NCBI GenBank assembly: GCA_028023455.1
Contig: JAQFVV010000013.1
Span: forward strand, 3,908,001-3,972,000
Reading direction: 5' to 3'
DNA: 64,000 bases
Origin: Epiperipatus broadwayi
Lineage: Eukaryota; Onychophora; Udeonychophora; Euonychophora; Peripatidae
Made by a program: the position numbers and the translations under genes
The notes under the pieces: model-generated
What the model was told of the DNA's origin: nothing
The model's database searches: none
What the model saw: only the letters and a program-made list of their open reading frames with translations
Part shown: one piece after another, positions 36,684 to 49,598 of the stretch
How the letters are laid out: each line of letters opens with the position of its first letter
Position numbering within the stretch: the first letter of the stretch is position 1

Positions 36684-39430
36684 ATTAATATAATGGTGAC
36701 AAGTTTATTTAAAAGTAAATTTAAATGAGCTTTAATAATTTTATATATCAAGGATTTATTATATGTTAAAATATATTATTATCCTTACAATATACTTTCA
36801 TGGCAAAACTTCAAGCAAAAAAAAAAAAACATCAATCGATGGTTTTATGTATTTCATTTTTTTGTTCACAATTTTGATCACATTAAAAAAATGAATAATG
36901 TCAACATGTTTAGATCAAAAAAGATTAGGACAGAAAAACATTTTATTACTTTTACTTTAGATTTGAAAAAATTTACTTCAAAGAATTATAAAATATTTTA
37001 CTGAGTTTAATTTCTAGTTTTATTGGAATCATTTGACAGATTTATAGAATATGATACCACAGTATACTGGTACCACTTTATTTGACTTAAAATATCATAA
37101 TTTATCACTTCTAATCAGAATTCATTTGTAAATTGAACTCTAATATATTTATTTATTTTATGTTTAGATTACAATAAATTTTTACTAATACACATTTTAG
37201 CAACAAAAAAAATATTGAAGAAAATTATGACATGCCAGTAAAAAATTCAAACATGCCATCTATGACACATGTGCCATAGGTTTGTTGTCAATGGTCTACG
37301 CTATAGCAATGATTGGAAACATGAGTGCTGAGAAAAATTCATATTAACAACTTTTATAAGACAATAGTTTTAATAGTGTATACAGTTTTTTGAGAATACA
37401 AAATAGCTTTTGATTTGCTTAGTTAAGAAAAATTATTCAAGTATATTATAATGTCATTAATTTAAGCATCATTAAATTACAGGTAGGTGATTGTTTTGAA
37501 GCAAAATTGATTTATATCTAATTGTTTAGGAGCATTCTATCTTATTATAGAATAATAAAATGGTAATTAGAAAAAAAATATGGGAAGAAGATTAAACATA
37601 TCTCTAATCTTAAGTTAAATACATAAAACATTTAAAAAAATTAATAATAATAATAATAATAATAAAATTTATAATAAAAATTTCTAATTTTGAAAAGATG
37701 CTGAACATATTAGCACTCACACTACAAAGAAATATAATAAATATTATTTTATTGTAGAATAACATTTTACATGACTATAGTTTATGAAAAATGCAACAAA
37801 GGAAAAAATTGCTATATGACACTATTCCAAAATGAATGTGTTCAATAGCTGATAAAGCAATGATGTTCAAGTTTTGTTCAGCAACAGACTTATCTAATAC
37901 TTGAACAAGAGATGTGCAAAAATTCCAATCAAGAAATGTCCCCCTCCCCCAACTTCATAATGTCCAATTTTGCTATTATGTACATTAATTGAATAGTATT
38001 AATGTATATTTTGTGCCTTTCTATGGAGAAAGCTAAGACAGAAATTGAACTCATACTTGAAAAATATAAATCATAAGAAAAAATTAATAGCAAATTACTA
38101 GAAAATTTACAGTTCTAAACAAAACTGAACATGTTAGCACTGATGCTAGGAAGAAATGGAATGAGCAGTATTATTTCACCATAGAACATTTTAGACAACT
38201 AAAGTTTATGAAATATGCATTAAACACCTAAGCACTTCTAACCCTAAATCTTAATGATAAAATTCCAGTCACATTTGGTAAAACTATATCTAGTTTGATT
38301 TTTTGTTGAAACTGAAATAAAATTGGTTCCAGACTTTAACATAATGCTCACCTTTGTATTATTCTTCTTCTGTTATCTGAAACTATTATATGAGAAATAT
38401 TGATGAAACTGTGATAAAAAATATTAATGGGGATCATTTAAGTTCTAAAAATTGAGATACTAAAATAAGTTACATTATGAAGGTGCAACTAGAAAATTAT
38501 GTCCAATTATTAAGTTTTATCATTTATTTTATACTCTGCTTTCAAGTTACAAATTCAAAATATACTCTCAATTTCAGAGATATTAATGGTCTTAAAAATA
38601 AAAAAAACATGCTATTTATAATACTTTATATTGATATTTCAGAACATATATAATGTGATTGGTGCAAATGATGGAGAGATAGTAAAAACCTGATTAAAAT
38701 GGATATGTCAGAAGATAAAAAAAACTTTTATTCAAGGTATTAAAGTGGATATCATCTGAATGAAATTATGTAAAGAAGAAAATGAGGAATAAAAATAAGA
38801 AAGTTGAGAATTGTCAGATTAGAATGTCAAATGAATGCATGAATCAAGAAGGATGACAATTTCAATATTTTCCTTTAAAAGAGAGATATAGAAAATTTCA
38901 TTAATATGAACATGTCAGAAGAGGAAAAAGACTTTTGTATATAATATTAAATTGGATATCAACTGAAAGAAATCATATAAAGAGTATATAAAAAGCAGAA
39001 GCTGAGAATGAAGCAATAGAGATGACAATTAGAACATATTCATTTTCTAAAAAAATTGCCACAGATAAAAAATGAATCCAATTATTCACTTTTTTTTTCA
39101 CGCTTCAGAATATGATTAACAATAGAATAAAGAATGTATTACATAGACAGATTGAGTAACTAGGCAATAGATAAACTGAAGATACTCAATCATCAGCAGT
39201 ATTTTGCCAATATTAACCACTCATTCAATACAATTTAATCTAACAACTTCATTTTATAATTACTTCATAAATGTTAATTACTTAAGGATTAATAATAAAT
39301 GTAACAAATACATCACAACTGATGAAATAAATATGGATTTAGAGATTGGATATTATAGCATATTAAAAAACAATTATGACTTTTAAGAATAAATACAAAA
39401 AATAATAATTAGTGAGTGATTTATTACTCA
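36684..39430. other. No gene seen; (AAT)n at 37641-37667
   Basis: About 2.7 kb of AT-rich sequence. A short AAT trinucleotide microsatellite occurs at 37641-37667. A 60-codon open stretch at 39204-39386 is low complexity. Confidence 0.5.
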
Positions 39431-39535
39431 TGAGATCATAAGAAGTTTGAACCCTGGAGAGATAGGCTGAACTGTGATCCATGAATTTGAACTTCAGAGT
39501 AAGACACTATCTCTGTATGAAATAAGTCAGAGAAC
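39431..39535 (-). mobile_element. Dispersed short repeat (SINE-like), copy 3
   Basis: On the minus strand: AGAGATAGTGTCTTACTCTG, AAATTCATGGATCACAG, CTATCTCTCCAGGG and GGGTTCAAACTTCTTATGA. Matches the copies at 14937 and 23586. GGGTTCAAACT resembles a pol III B box. Confidence 0.5.
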
Positions 39536-42500
39536 TTGTAAGAATAATCTGGCCCACACTTAAATGTTACTATTAAATCTTAATTATATGAGGCATGGTT
39601 CTTAAATTCTTAGCCATGACAGTGTTTCATAGTCATAAATCTTAGTATTCTAATCATAAAAATACTTCATATTCATGAATCACTTCTCTATATAATTTAT
39701 ATAATTGAATAAATTCCTTATAAAATAATAAAAATGGTTCAAATAAAAACTTTCAAATAGAGATTCCTTTTTTAAAAAAAAATAGTATTTCAGTTCTTGT
39801 CACATAATGATAATTGAATTACAGGGATCCTAACATTTTTGTATTCCCCAGCAAGCTATGAAACACAAGCAAAACTTAATGAAACTATCTGATTTTCATA
39901 CATGATGCAGTGTACAAAACTAAAAACGTTTTTTATTTATAAATAATAAATAGATATAACTATCAAATATAGCCTGATAAATCACAAATTGTTTAGCTCG
40001 TGTATGCATTAAGTTTTATAAATAATGGAAATAAGTTAACATTCAACCTGATGAATCACAAATCACTTATAGATCAAATTTTATCAATATTTTAAATAAA
40101 ATAAAATATATTTACATTGGTTATGCTTATATCAATCAGCATTTGAAAACATATGCAAAATCTTCACATTTTCAAATAATAAGCAATTATTAAATTTTAA
40201 CATATCTCACAGTGACTATCTGACTTAAGAATCAGACAAGAAAACACATTATTAGTAATATAACACTCAATTAAAACTTCAATGTCTGCTTACATATTTT
40301 ATTTTGACTGAAAGAGTTAAATTAGTTAGTTGTAACAAATCATAGAAAAATTGATACTAAAAAAAATACATTATAAAAGTATATAAATATTGACAATATA
40401 TCATTAAATAATTGAATGGCTTTATTATTGCTCAAGAGTTCATAAAAAATGAGAATCAAAAATGACAAAACTAGGTATGACCTATAGATGTTAAACTCCA
40501 GAATCTGCCATTCAACTACTGCATCATAATAATGTAGGCCAATATTGACAACAATTTGTGTGATGATAATGAGATTAAAAATAGATGATAATAATTGGTT
40601 TCCACCAATAGCAACAAATAAAGATATTAATTGATGAGATTACTTTCATATAAAAATGTGGAAGAACTTATCAAATACTTATGTTGGAATTTTGATATCT
40701 AAAATTCTATAACAAGGACCATAAAAAAAAACGAAAAGAAGGCTTTTGAAAAAGAAGACACAAAAATATGAAAAGGCTTGATTAAAAATATCAGAAAATA
40801 AACAACTATAGTTTTTATAAAATAAGACTTTGAGATATCTATTAACAAAAACTATTAAATAAAAATAACAATAGATAATTTTAAAGATAGTTTGAAGATT
40901 AAAGCAGAGACAAAAAGAGGGAAGATAGCATAAATAATTAACTGAAATATTCTGTTTTAGTATAGAGATGATACATATATATACTACATCCATATGCATA
41001 AATACACATTCAAATATATATGTTAAAATACAAATGAAATACAGTATATATTGCCTAATATTGAAAATGGTGGTTGCTTTTTAAAGAAGTCTAATAACAA
41101 GATGGTATTGCCTGAAAACAGCTTGAAAAGACAATTACTCTTCTCCTTAATTCCAAAAATAAAAAGAAACTGTCAAATTCAGAATGTATTCTCATTCTCA
41201 AGAGGAAAGACTGTTTTCCAAATATTTCAACTTGCATTACTTTGAACTTAATTTAAAGCTTAGTAGAGTCAGCTGTTGCTGGGAAATGTCATCAAGTCAT
41301 ATAGAATTTACAGAAATAAATTATTTCATACTTAATTACAATGTAAATAAGAAAAGAATAAATGATAAAACCATGTCTAATGAAAATAATTTATTAATGA
41401 ACAAACTGATTCAGTATGTGTTAATAATATTATTAGATTTAGTCACATGCAATAACATAAAGTCATTTTTACAATACTAAGAGAATGATTACATACATAT
41501 TAAAGATTCAAATAAAAGCTATTACATTATGAATTTTTTTCCTATCAAACTATCTTCCAAAAATCTTACTGGTATTTAGTCTTAATTTCAAAAAATATTT
41601 TCAAATTATTCTGCGCAAACACTGATTCATAAATTCATTTACAATAATTAGAATTAGCACAGTTTTTTTGAGAAAATCAGAAGATAAAAATATTAAAACT
41701 TGAAGCTGGCATTTGATCACACTGCAGACTAGAGCTTTTTCTACACAAGTTGAAATGCTTTCATGAGAATATATATAAAAAGATAATGATGCAAATATTT
41801 TCACAGGTAAAAAAACATAGACAGTCAAAACTATTTATGTGGAGAAAGATCTGCAGAAATTGTACCTATAACACAGTATCTAAAACAACTGTGATGCTAA
41901 TTAAACATCACTAAATTGTGCATAAACTATAGTAATTTGAGGATTGTCTACCTATAGATCTTTCATTGCACTAATGGTCTGTTTGTTTGTTCTTACACAT
42001 AGAAAACCTAAAAGAATATTTATTATATATTTATGTTGAAATAAAGATTTCACAGGCAAATATGTAATAATTCAAAATAGCTTTTGGAACAATTGTGTGA
42101 AATATAAAATATAACTTTATATTTTAATATTCTATGTGATTGTTCCTGAAACCTAATGAATTATATTATAAGCTCCACTATGTCAATTAATGTTAAGATG
42201 ATACAAAGGAAGCTTTAGTAAATTACCAATAAATTTTACATGTCAACATCAAATTGAGTGTGAAAACTATTTAAATGGAAATCATGTTGCTATATTTGAA
42301 GTGATCTTAAATGTTTTTCAGCATAACTGATGAACAGATTTTATTAACAGTACCATGTATTCTTCAATAGATTTAGTCGATTTTCACCTATAGGTTGTCA
42401 TATATATGACCATAAATTTCTATAAATTTCTATATAAAGTTTAAAATAAATAATATTAGTTGAGTACAGTACACATATTAAAAAGGCTTCTATGAAAGAA

Positions 42501-44295
42501 TAGAATTTTCATTTAGAAGTTATCAAACTTATATTGTATTCTTGTTCAGATTTTTGTACAAGAAATAGTAATTCTTAGAGAAATTTTTTCATTAAAATCA
42601 AATAAAACTACTTTGCTAAATTTACCAAATAAAAAGAATAGTTCAGGAATATAATTATCAAAGCAATGCAATAGATGCAAAGAGCAAATCGTGTTGAATG
42701 ACAACATGATGTGAAATGAGATATGACCGGCAATGATAAAGACATTCTAATAGAATTCTAGAGTGTCACCATTCATTATTTACCTGAACCAATAAATTTG
42801 CATAACAAATGATACATTGTTTAAAATGAACCACAATGTAGTCATTATCCTGTAGAAATTGGGCAATAATATGAGTTGCAAAATTTCATCTATATATTCC
42901 CAACATCTTCATGAAAAGTGTATCAGAAATAACTGTAGATGATTGGTGTACCACACCCCAGTGTTAACACATGCTCAATCGAAATCATAATTGTAACTAA
43001 CTACATGTTATATACCTAATATATCAAGACAAAAAGTTTTTCTTGGGAAATTGCAAAAGAATATTGCTACTTTGCATAGCATTCTTTATAACAAAAATTG
43101 GAAAACTTTCTTGATTCAAATGATTGATTTAGTAACTTTATCATATCAGGTGCTATTATTCCAAGAACCATACCTTTTCTGTTAATCTTTATTCACTATA
43201 TATCCCTTTCATAATTTGAGGATCTACTAAAATTTGGTGAAGATATGTCCAATCAGATTATCTTTCTGATTGTAATATTGCAATTGTTGAACTAATTTAA
43301 ATGTTTTTATATTGTTCTGCACATAAGATGTGTATGAATCAATGCACTATGTTCTCTAAAGCATGATCAAAGGCTTTCAAATATTATGCAACAATACAAA
43401 ATGATGCTATATTGATCCATTTAATATGAAGAATGGCCTCCTAACTGAATTTATTAAATCTTGTTTTTCTCTATATCTTTTTCATCTTCATGTGATTGGC
43501 TGCCTATTTGATGAATAATATCTTATTACTGATTAACATCTGTTGTATGTATTAAACCACCTTTCTTTTTCTGGGTGATGCAACTTATTAATTAGCCTAT
43601 TACATATTTTAAACAATATTTTAAAGTACTTGTGGATAATCCATGAACAGAAGCAAAAAATCATGACAATAATAATTTTTGAGGTATTCTTTTTGTTCTT
43701 CAGTACATTTGCATAATTGCATCATTTTGCTATAATTTATTACAACATGTGGTGTCAGGATGCTGTCTCTGATAGTGAATTACAAAATGATCTTTGACAA
43801 TTGCAAAATTTAGGCTAATATATTAAATATAATATCAATGAAACCTAGCCATTAATCATGCAAAAGTAGAAAGCTTAAGCTAAATTACATGTGTGTTATC
43901 AAATTATACCAACTTCACATGGCTTTCTCAGCTTAGTCATATTTTTCCAAGAGCAAATCTCTTTACTTTATAGTTATCAACTGTAATGTTGAATAATCAG
44001 TAAACATCTGATAGTATAGTGCTACAATATATTCATGTTCCCAGACTTTTTTGGCTTTTGTCTTCATAAATGATAATTTAGAACTCAAATCTGGAACTGA
44101 TGCATGCATATATATAGGACCAGTTTTTATTATTTCATGCTATTCAATTTAATAACTTGAATTCAAAAACATAAAGATTTTAAACCTAAACCAATTCACA
44201 TATTTATATAAATCTGACATCACTTCTGTATTATTTGTATAATTTAAAAGATCCATTTATTTAGAATATAGGCTTCTTCTACCTTTTGACTAAAA
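39536..44295. other. No gene seen in ~4.8 kb
   Basis: AT-rich throughout. Open stretches at 40679-40999 (minus, 106 codons, phenylalanine/tyrosine-rich), 41051-41245 and 41184-41480 (plus) and 41601-41828 (minus) show no domain. The minus strand of 42.9-44.0 kb has a slightly protein-like texture in short pieces (for example HGLSTSTLKYCLKYVIG in one frame near 43.6 kb), but stops are frequent and no family emerges. Confidence 0.45.
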
Positions 44296-44405
44296 ATATT
44301 AATATTAATAACATCACAATTTTCTCAGATTATTCACATGCCTTCAAGAGATATTAATATTAATAACATCACAATTTTCTCAGACTATTCACATGCCTTC
44401 AAGAG
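44296..44405. repeat. Tandem duplication, 55-bp units
   Basis: Units 44296-44350 and 44351-44405 both read ATATTAATATTAATAACATC onward to CACATGCCTTCAAGAG, with a single difference. Very recent duplication. Confidence 0.95.
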
Positions 44406-44572
44406 CAGTTCTCTTCATTCTATTTTAGAACCACCTCATATAAATTAAGTTATAATATCCATATCGCTTTCTAGCTTTGACTTAGGATTCAAAGCTGTAT
44501 TTAATGCAATTATGCATATAACATTCATTTTTTGTTTTGTTTTTTTCTTGTTTTTTTTTTTCATGTGTCAAA

Positions 44573-44650
44573 GCATTGGCCGGGAAGCGAACCCGCGAAG
44601 CCCGATAACTGCTTGTAAGGGAGCTGTGCTGACAACTCAGCCACCAATGC
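44573..44650 (-). pseudogene. tRNA-derived sequence with A-rich tail (retroposon or SINE head)
   Basis: Minus strand: a perfect 7-bp acceptor stem GCATTGG/CCAATGC, a D-arm GCTG-AGTTGT-CAGC within the A-box word GGCTGAGTTGTCAGC, an anticodon-like loop CTTACAA (would be UAC, valine) on an imperfect stem, and a T-arm with B box GGGTTCGCTTCCC. The interval between anticodon and T arms is about eight bases longer than in a normal class I tRNA, and the T-loop has C where A is conserved. Directly downstream comes TTTGACACATG and then an A-rich tail of about 40 bases with C/G interruptions. That combination fits a retroposed tRNA-like sequence rather than a working tRNA gene. Confidence 0.6.
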
Positions 44651-45434
44651 TCCTTTAAAGTATTTAAACTAATAGTCTGAAATCATTGTTTTAATGAAAT
44701 ACAGCTAGAAAATTATCATTTAGAAAGCAACAACATGGAACATAAAATTTTTATCAATTTATAAAGATATTGATGTGCTATGTGTAACAGAAGTACCTAG
44801 ATGCCAATAGCATTTTATAAAGAATATTTACCACTGTTTAAAAAAGCTGAAATTCTATTTTATTTTAATATAATTTTATAATAAACAATGTTTTTAAATA
44901 GTTCAATAATAAAAAGATGCCTAATGATATGAGTATGCTAATTAGCCTGTCAGTCATAGCCTATTCAAATTTATAAAAAAGTTAAATACTGTATTTTTTT
45001 TTTCTAAAGGGTACAAGATTTTCCAACCAAAATGAGGAATTCTCAAGAAAATCCAGAAAACTGGGCTTTTTTTTCTTTTCTTTTCTTCAGAAAACTGTCC
45101 ACTGCCAGCTCTGATAATTATCTAGTAATAATCGGTAATTTAAATATCTAACTATTCTAAGCTTGGTAATAAGCCTGTCAAATTACTTTATTGTTTAAAT
45201 AAATGTAATACAATACAGCCTTCATCATTAATATTCAAGTTCTATAGCGAAAACTGGCCCAAAAGCAGAACAAATAATTATACAGTAATAATTGGTAATT
45301 GTTAAGTTTAGTTTTGATTATATATAAATACAGGTGCATGTAAATACATTTTGTATTAAATTTATAATAACTTGAAAACAAATATACATTTGCATATTTA
45401 CAAATATTTATTATGGTTATATTCTGCCTGCTAC
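44651..45434. other. No gene seen
   Basis: AT-rich sequence. A minus-strand open stretch (45235-45453) is low complexity. Confidence 0.45.
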
Positions 45435-45469
45435 CATTGGCAAGATATAGCACCTGCTTCTAGCATAAA

Positions 45470-45610
45470 CTATGGAAGGGACTGCATGTGCTCCAAGATG
45501 TTTTCTACCACTTCCAGATGTATTGTGACAGCCTGCCTTGTGACTAAGTCTGGTGACACTTCCAGATGTACTTCACAGCTTCGGCATAACATGTACTTGT
45601 TTTGCTGCAT
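45470..45610 (-). CDS. Short coding-like open frame (46 codons), unknown
   Basis: In a GC-richer island the minus strand reads from ATG 45610 to TAG 45472-45470: MQQNKYMLCRSC, EVHLEVSPDLVTRQ, AVTIHLEVVENILEHMQSLP. The word HLEV recurs because the DNA word ACATCTGGAAGTG is present twice, 46-47 bp apart. The plus strand is open too (45372-45626) but starts in AT-rich flank and is cysteine-rich, more like a shadow. Upstream is not a convincing splice acceptor. It may be a piece of a mobile-element protein or a chance open stretch. Confidence 0.25.
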   Translation of the reverse strand: MQQNKYMLCRSCEVHLEVSPDLVTRQAVTIHLEVVENILEHMQSLP

Positions 45611-45905
45611 CAACTGTTTTTATTGACAGCTATTGTCAGGAGAACATAGATTCTGTATTTCATCTCTGTGACAGTACTTCTCTGATCCTACCTTCAAAAG
45701 GTTTGACTATTTATTGTTAGATCCTCTCTCTAATGGAAACATTCAGATTCAGTGAGCTTCATCACCTATTGACCCCATTCTTATCATTGTCTATGTGTTA
45801 TCTATTTGTATATTCATTGGTGCAAAGTGATGAATGCTCAATCTGATCTAGATAAACCAAGTTCTGAACTAGTCCATTATCTAAAGGCAAGGTGAGATAT
45901 GACAG
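45611..45905. other. GC-richer stretch, probable mobile-element remnant
   Basis: Less AT-rich than its surroundings up to about 45900, ending in a segment AGGCAAGGTGAGATATGAC. No long open frame. Texture and abrupt right edge suggest that it belongs with the open frame at 45470-45610 in one old insertion. Confidence 0.25.
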
Positions 45906-48900
45906 TAAGTGAATATCAATCAATACTAAACTACATAATAAACATATCAAATAATCTATTATTTAAACTAATGGAGTATAAATACATAATTGTAATACAA
46001 GACAATCTTCTTTATTTACATATTGACCTTATTGCTTACCCTTATTTTTAATTCTTCAAAAAAATTACATTTAATCAGAAGAATAACAAACATTAATTGT
46101 CTTTGTTAGAAATATATATACATTCCATCCTGTCCAATTTAAATGAAATTAGTTTTGAAAGAACTCTCCAATAATAATCAAAAAATATTGCTTAATTATA
46201 GTAACCTTTTGCTTAATTGTGAAAACTCATCCTTTAAGTTGAGATCTTTTCATACATAATCATAATTAACAACAATAAATAAAACTGTTTATATGTGTGG
46301 GGTACAACTTATTTATGCTGTTGAGATTAGCACAAAGATATTTCAAACAGGTGCAATACTGATTGCTTTCATTCAGATATCACTGCTAAATACAGAATAC
46401 AAGTCTTTTTTTTTTTTATGAAGCTAAGTTTTTCAGAAAAAGAAGACTTCTGCAGAAGAGATTAAAAGTATAATAGTGTCCAGCATGTGATAAATGGGGC
46501 TGTAAATATCTTCATGTAATCATTGCAAAGCTCATAGTTTTTCTTTTTAGGATGTCCATATCCATTTGAATGTTCGCATATATATATATATATAAAAGCT
46601 TTTAAATAGTCCTCTATAGGCCACTCCAACAATTACAAAAGAGAATCAGTGCTATTGTTGTAAACGAAAGTAGAAAAATGTGATGAGAATGATGGTACCA
46701 ATGCTTTCTTTATCTAAACTATTTGTGCTGGTTTCAATCATCTAATAAAATATCTATCTTTCAACAATGCTAAAGTAACAGAAAAAAAGGAAAGATGATA
46801 ATAAATGAACATGAAAGATACTGGAATACTCTTTTTTTAAACTCTTTATGTTGATTGGATACCTCAAATAACATATTTAAGCATGAGACATCAACAAAAT
46901 TTTAATTTTAAGAAATTGTTTGTTAACAAAGAAATTAAAATACATTAAACTAATACATAGTTAAACATAGGGATTCCTAGTGAGACCTATTATATTGAAT
47001 AAAATTATAAATTTAATTTTAAATATTATAACTTGTTATGATTTGATTAAATCTACATCTTAAACTTAAATTCATACATACTAATATAATAAAATTATAA
47101 TTTTGACTAAATTACAAGTAAGTACAGTAATTAATATATTAGATTTTAAGAAACAGCTTAAATGGATAATTTATTTTAAAAAAGTTTCATTCTACCATTT
47201 TTAATACAGAAATAAGAATATATATAGTTAATGAGTTAAAAAAACATCATGGAAATATAGATTTATTCTTCAGCTGTTAAAAATTAAAAATAAGACTAAT
47301 ATACTATGCAACATGTATGACTAATGACTGGCAGTCAAGGCTTGTTGAAAAGCAGATCTTTGATAAAATAATTTGACTTCCTTTATAGAGAACAATTCTT
47401 ATTTGATATTTCTTTTAGAATCAAAAAGTGTTTTGCTTTTGAATAATTTATCTACCTAGCAATACTATAAGCTTTTTTTTTTATATCATAAATTTAATTC
47501 ATTAATTGGTCAGAAAATTCTAGCAAGAAAAATAATATTTACTAACAGTCATATTAATTAGTTCTTTAGAGTTGGCTTCTTTCTTAATCTACCACCAATC
47601 ACAACTTTAAAATGAGGTAATAAAAATTAATTATTTTTATAAGAAAAGTTATTAAATAACTAATATGTTGTTTTCATTACTAAATGCAGTATAATTTTCC
47701 TAAGGATTGGTACTGACCATCATATTTTGAGTATTCAGAAAACTTTAGAAAATGAATTCAATCCAATTTGTTTCTGCTTTAATTCTTACATTATGAAAGT
47801 TATGCTTATTAATCTACATCATTATATTCATTGTGCAATTCTTATATTCTAATTTAAAGATATGGCTTGCTTTGAAACCCTTATTTTTTTTTATCCATTT
47901 TTAAAATCCATTTAATAGAATCTAATATAAGTTCATTATGCAAATTGACTATGTCAATTCATTTCAATATTTACCATAATAATATTTTATTATAAAAGAA
48001 TAGTTTTATCTGAAGCAAGACATCCATCACCATAAAAATATGGTTTCAAGTAAAACAAATATTTATAAAGAAGACTACTAATTTATTCTACAGACAACAA
48101 TTAATGTAATTTTATTGATACTGATTTTCAAAAAGATATCATTAAAAAATATTTACTACTAGAATATACATTCAAAGGATTATGCAATTAAAAAAACTGG
48201 GAGGTACATTTTAGAAAATATTAATATTTCTTTAGCCAAAACTACTTTTAAAAAAAATTAATAATTATTAGGTATGAAGATATTAATGATCGATATTGCA
48301 ATAAGCCTTTATGTATTGGATACAATTAATCAACTATTTTCTATCAAACTTACTTTTAAAAAAATACTACATACCAATCAACATTTTCATATTTGAAAAT
48401 ATTTTTGTTTAGGAAGCTGGAATTAAAATTGTAGAAATAAGTAGACTTCCAAGTAGTTATGAATGTGTCAATCAATATTAATCAATTGATCCTAAAGAAA
48501 TTAATTTCATTATTTTACAAAACAGCACCAAGACTATCAACAGCCAAACATCACAGGTGAAAGAAATTTTTAAGTTTCAAAAAGAAATTTCTTCAGATGT
48601 AATTTGTAAAGGTAAATTTGTATATAAAAAAATTTTTCAATTATGTGGAGAATCATATTTTCAATAATTCATAAATAAATTAATTCATTTTTCCTCTTCA
48701 GACCATTATATATTGATTATTTGCCAAAGACAACCATAATTATGGCACAGATTTTGAAAGACTTTATTGGTGATAGTTTACTAGTCTATACTGAAATATA
48801 ATATAGGATTATTATGTTTTATAACAAAGGATTCTAATCCTGTTATAGCTATTAAAATAGTACATATTTCAATGTAAGTTTGACAATCAGATGCTCACCA

Positions 48901-49339
48901 TTGCTTTGAAAAGCACTGCTACCATTCTAGAATTTAAAAGAATCAATAATTTATAATACATCATGGGCAATCAACCTTCTTAATTTTGAATTCAGAATTA
49001 TGCTAGATCAAACAAAATCTTAAATGACATTCCATTCATAAATATATTGCATTGAAAAAATTATAAAACATTATCAAAAAAAGTCTTTCTATTAATAATA
49101 TATCATTCTTAAATAACTTACTACTGTTTTTTAAATTATTAATATAAAGATATTTTTAATACATTACTTCTTTCTAAAACTATTTTATTAAAAATATCTG
49201 CTAGAAGAAATTAATATTTATATTATAATATGCTTTTTTTTCATCACTTATACTATTAGATTTTCTAAGCAATAACTTTTTTTTGTTGTTTTTTTTTTTT
49301 TTGTTAACTTTATGTTCATTAAAAAAAAAAACAATATAG
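45906..49339. other. No gene seen in ~3.4 kb
   Basis: AT-rich sequence with short (TA)n near 46579-46594 and long T and A runs near 49270-49330. No coding-like island. Confidence 0.5.
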
Positions 49340-49598
49340 TGTAACAGTATGCACCCTCTCAACAAGATAAGTTAAGGCAGTTGCATCTCACTATAGTCAA
49401 ATTTAAGGTCTTCATATAGGATGCTACCAATGATGTGATTTAATTTTGATATAAAACTGTATTTGTTCCTAATAACTAATGTATTATTAATAAATTATTA
49501 TATCTAAACCACATCAAATCAATTTTCACCTTAATTAACTTTACCGTTATGCTCAGATTTAAACTCAGGGAAGTTTAACAATTTACTCTCTTCAGGGG
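49340..49598 (+). mobile_element. LTR-like block, relative of 6165-6420
   Basis: Starts TGTAACAGTATGC and shares GCATCTCACTATAGT, AGGATGCT, AAACTCAGGGA and CTCTTCAGGGG with the 6-kb block in the same order, over 259 bp against 256 bp. The flanks differ, so each is a separate insertion. Confidence 0.5.

Noticed and set aside
40679-40999. 106-codon open stretch on the minus strand
   Set aside because: Phe/Tyr/Ile-rich translation of AT-rich DNA; no family signal.
42700-44100. Possible decayed transposase on the minus strand
   Set aside because: A few protein-like words in separate frames only; stops are frequent and no ordered set of motifs could be assembled.
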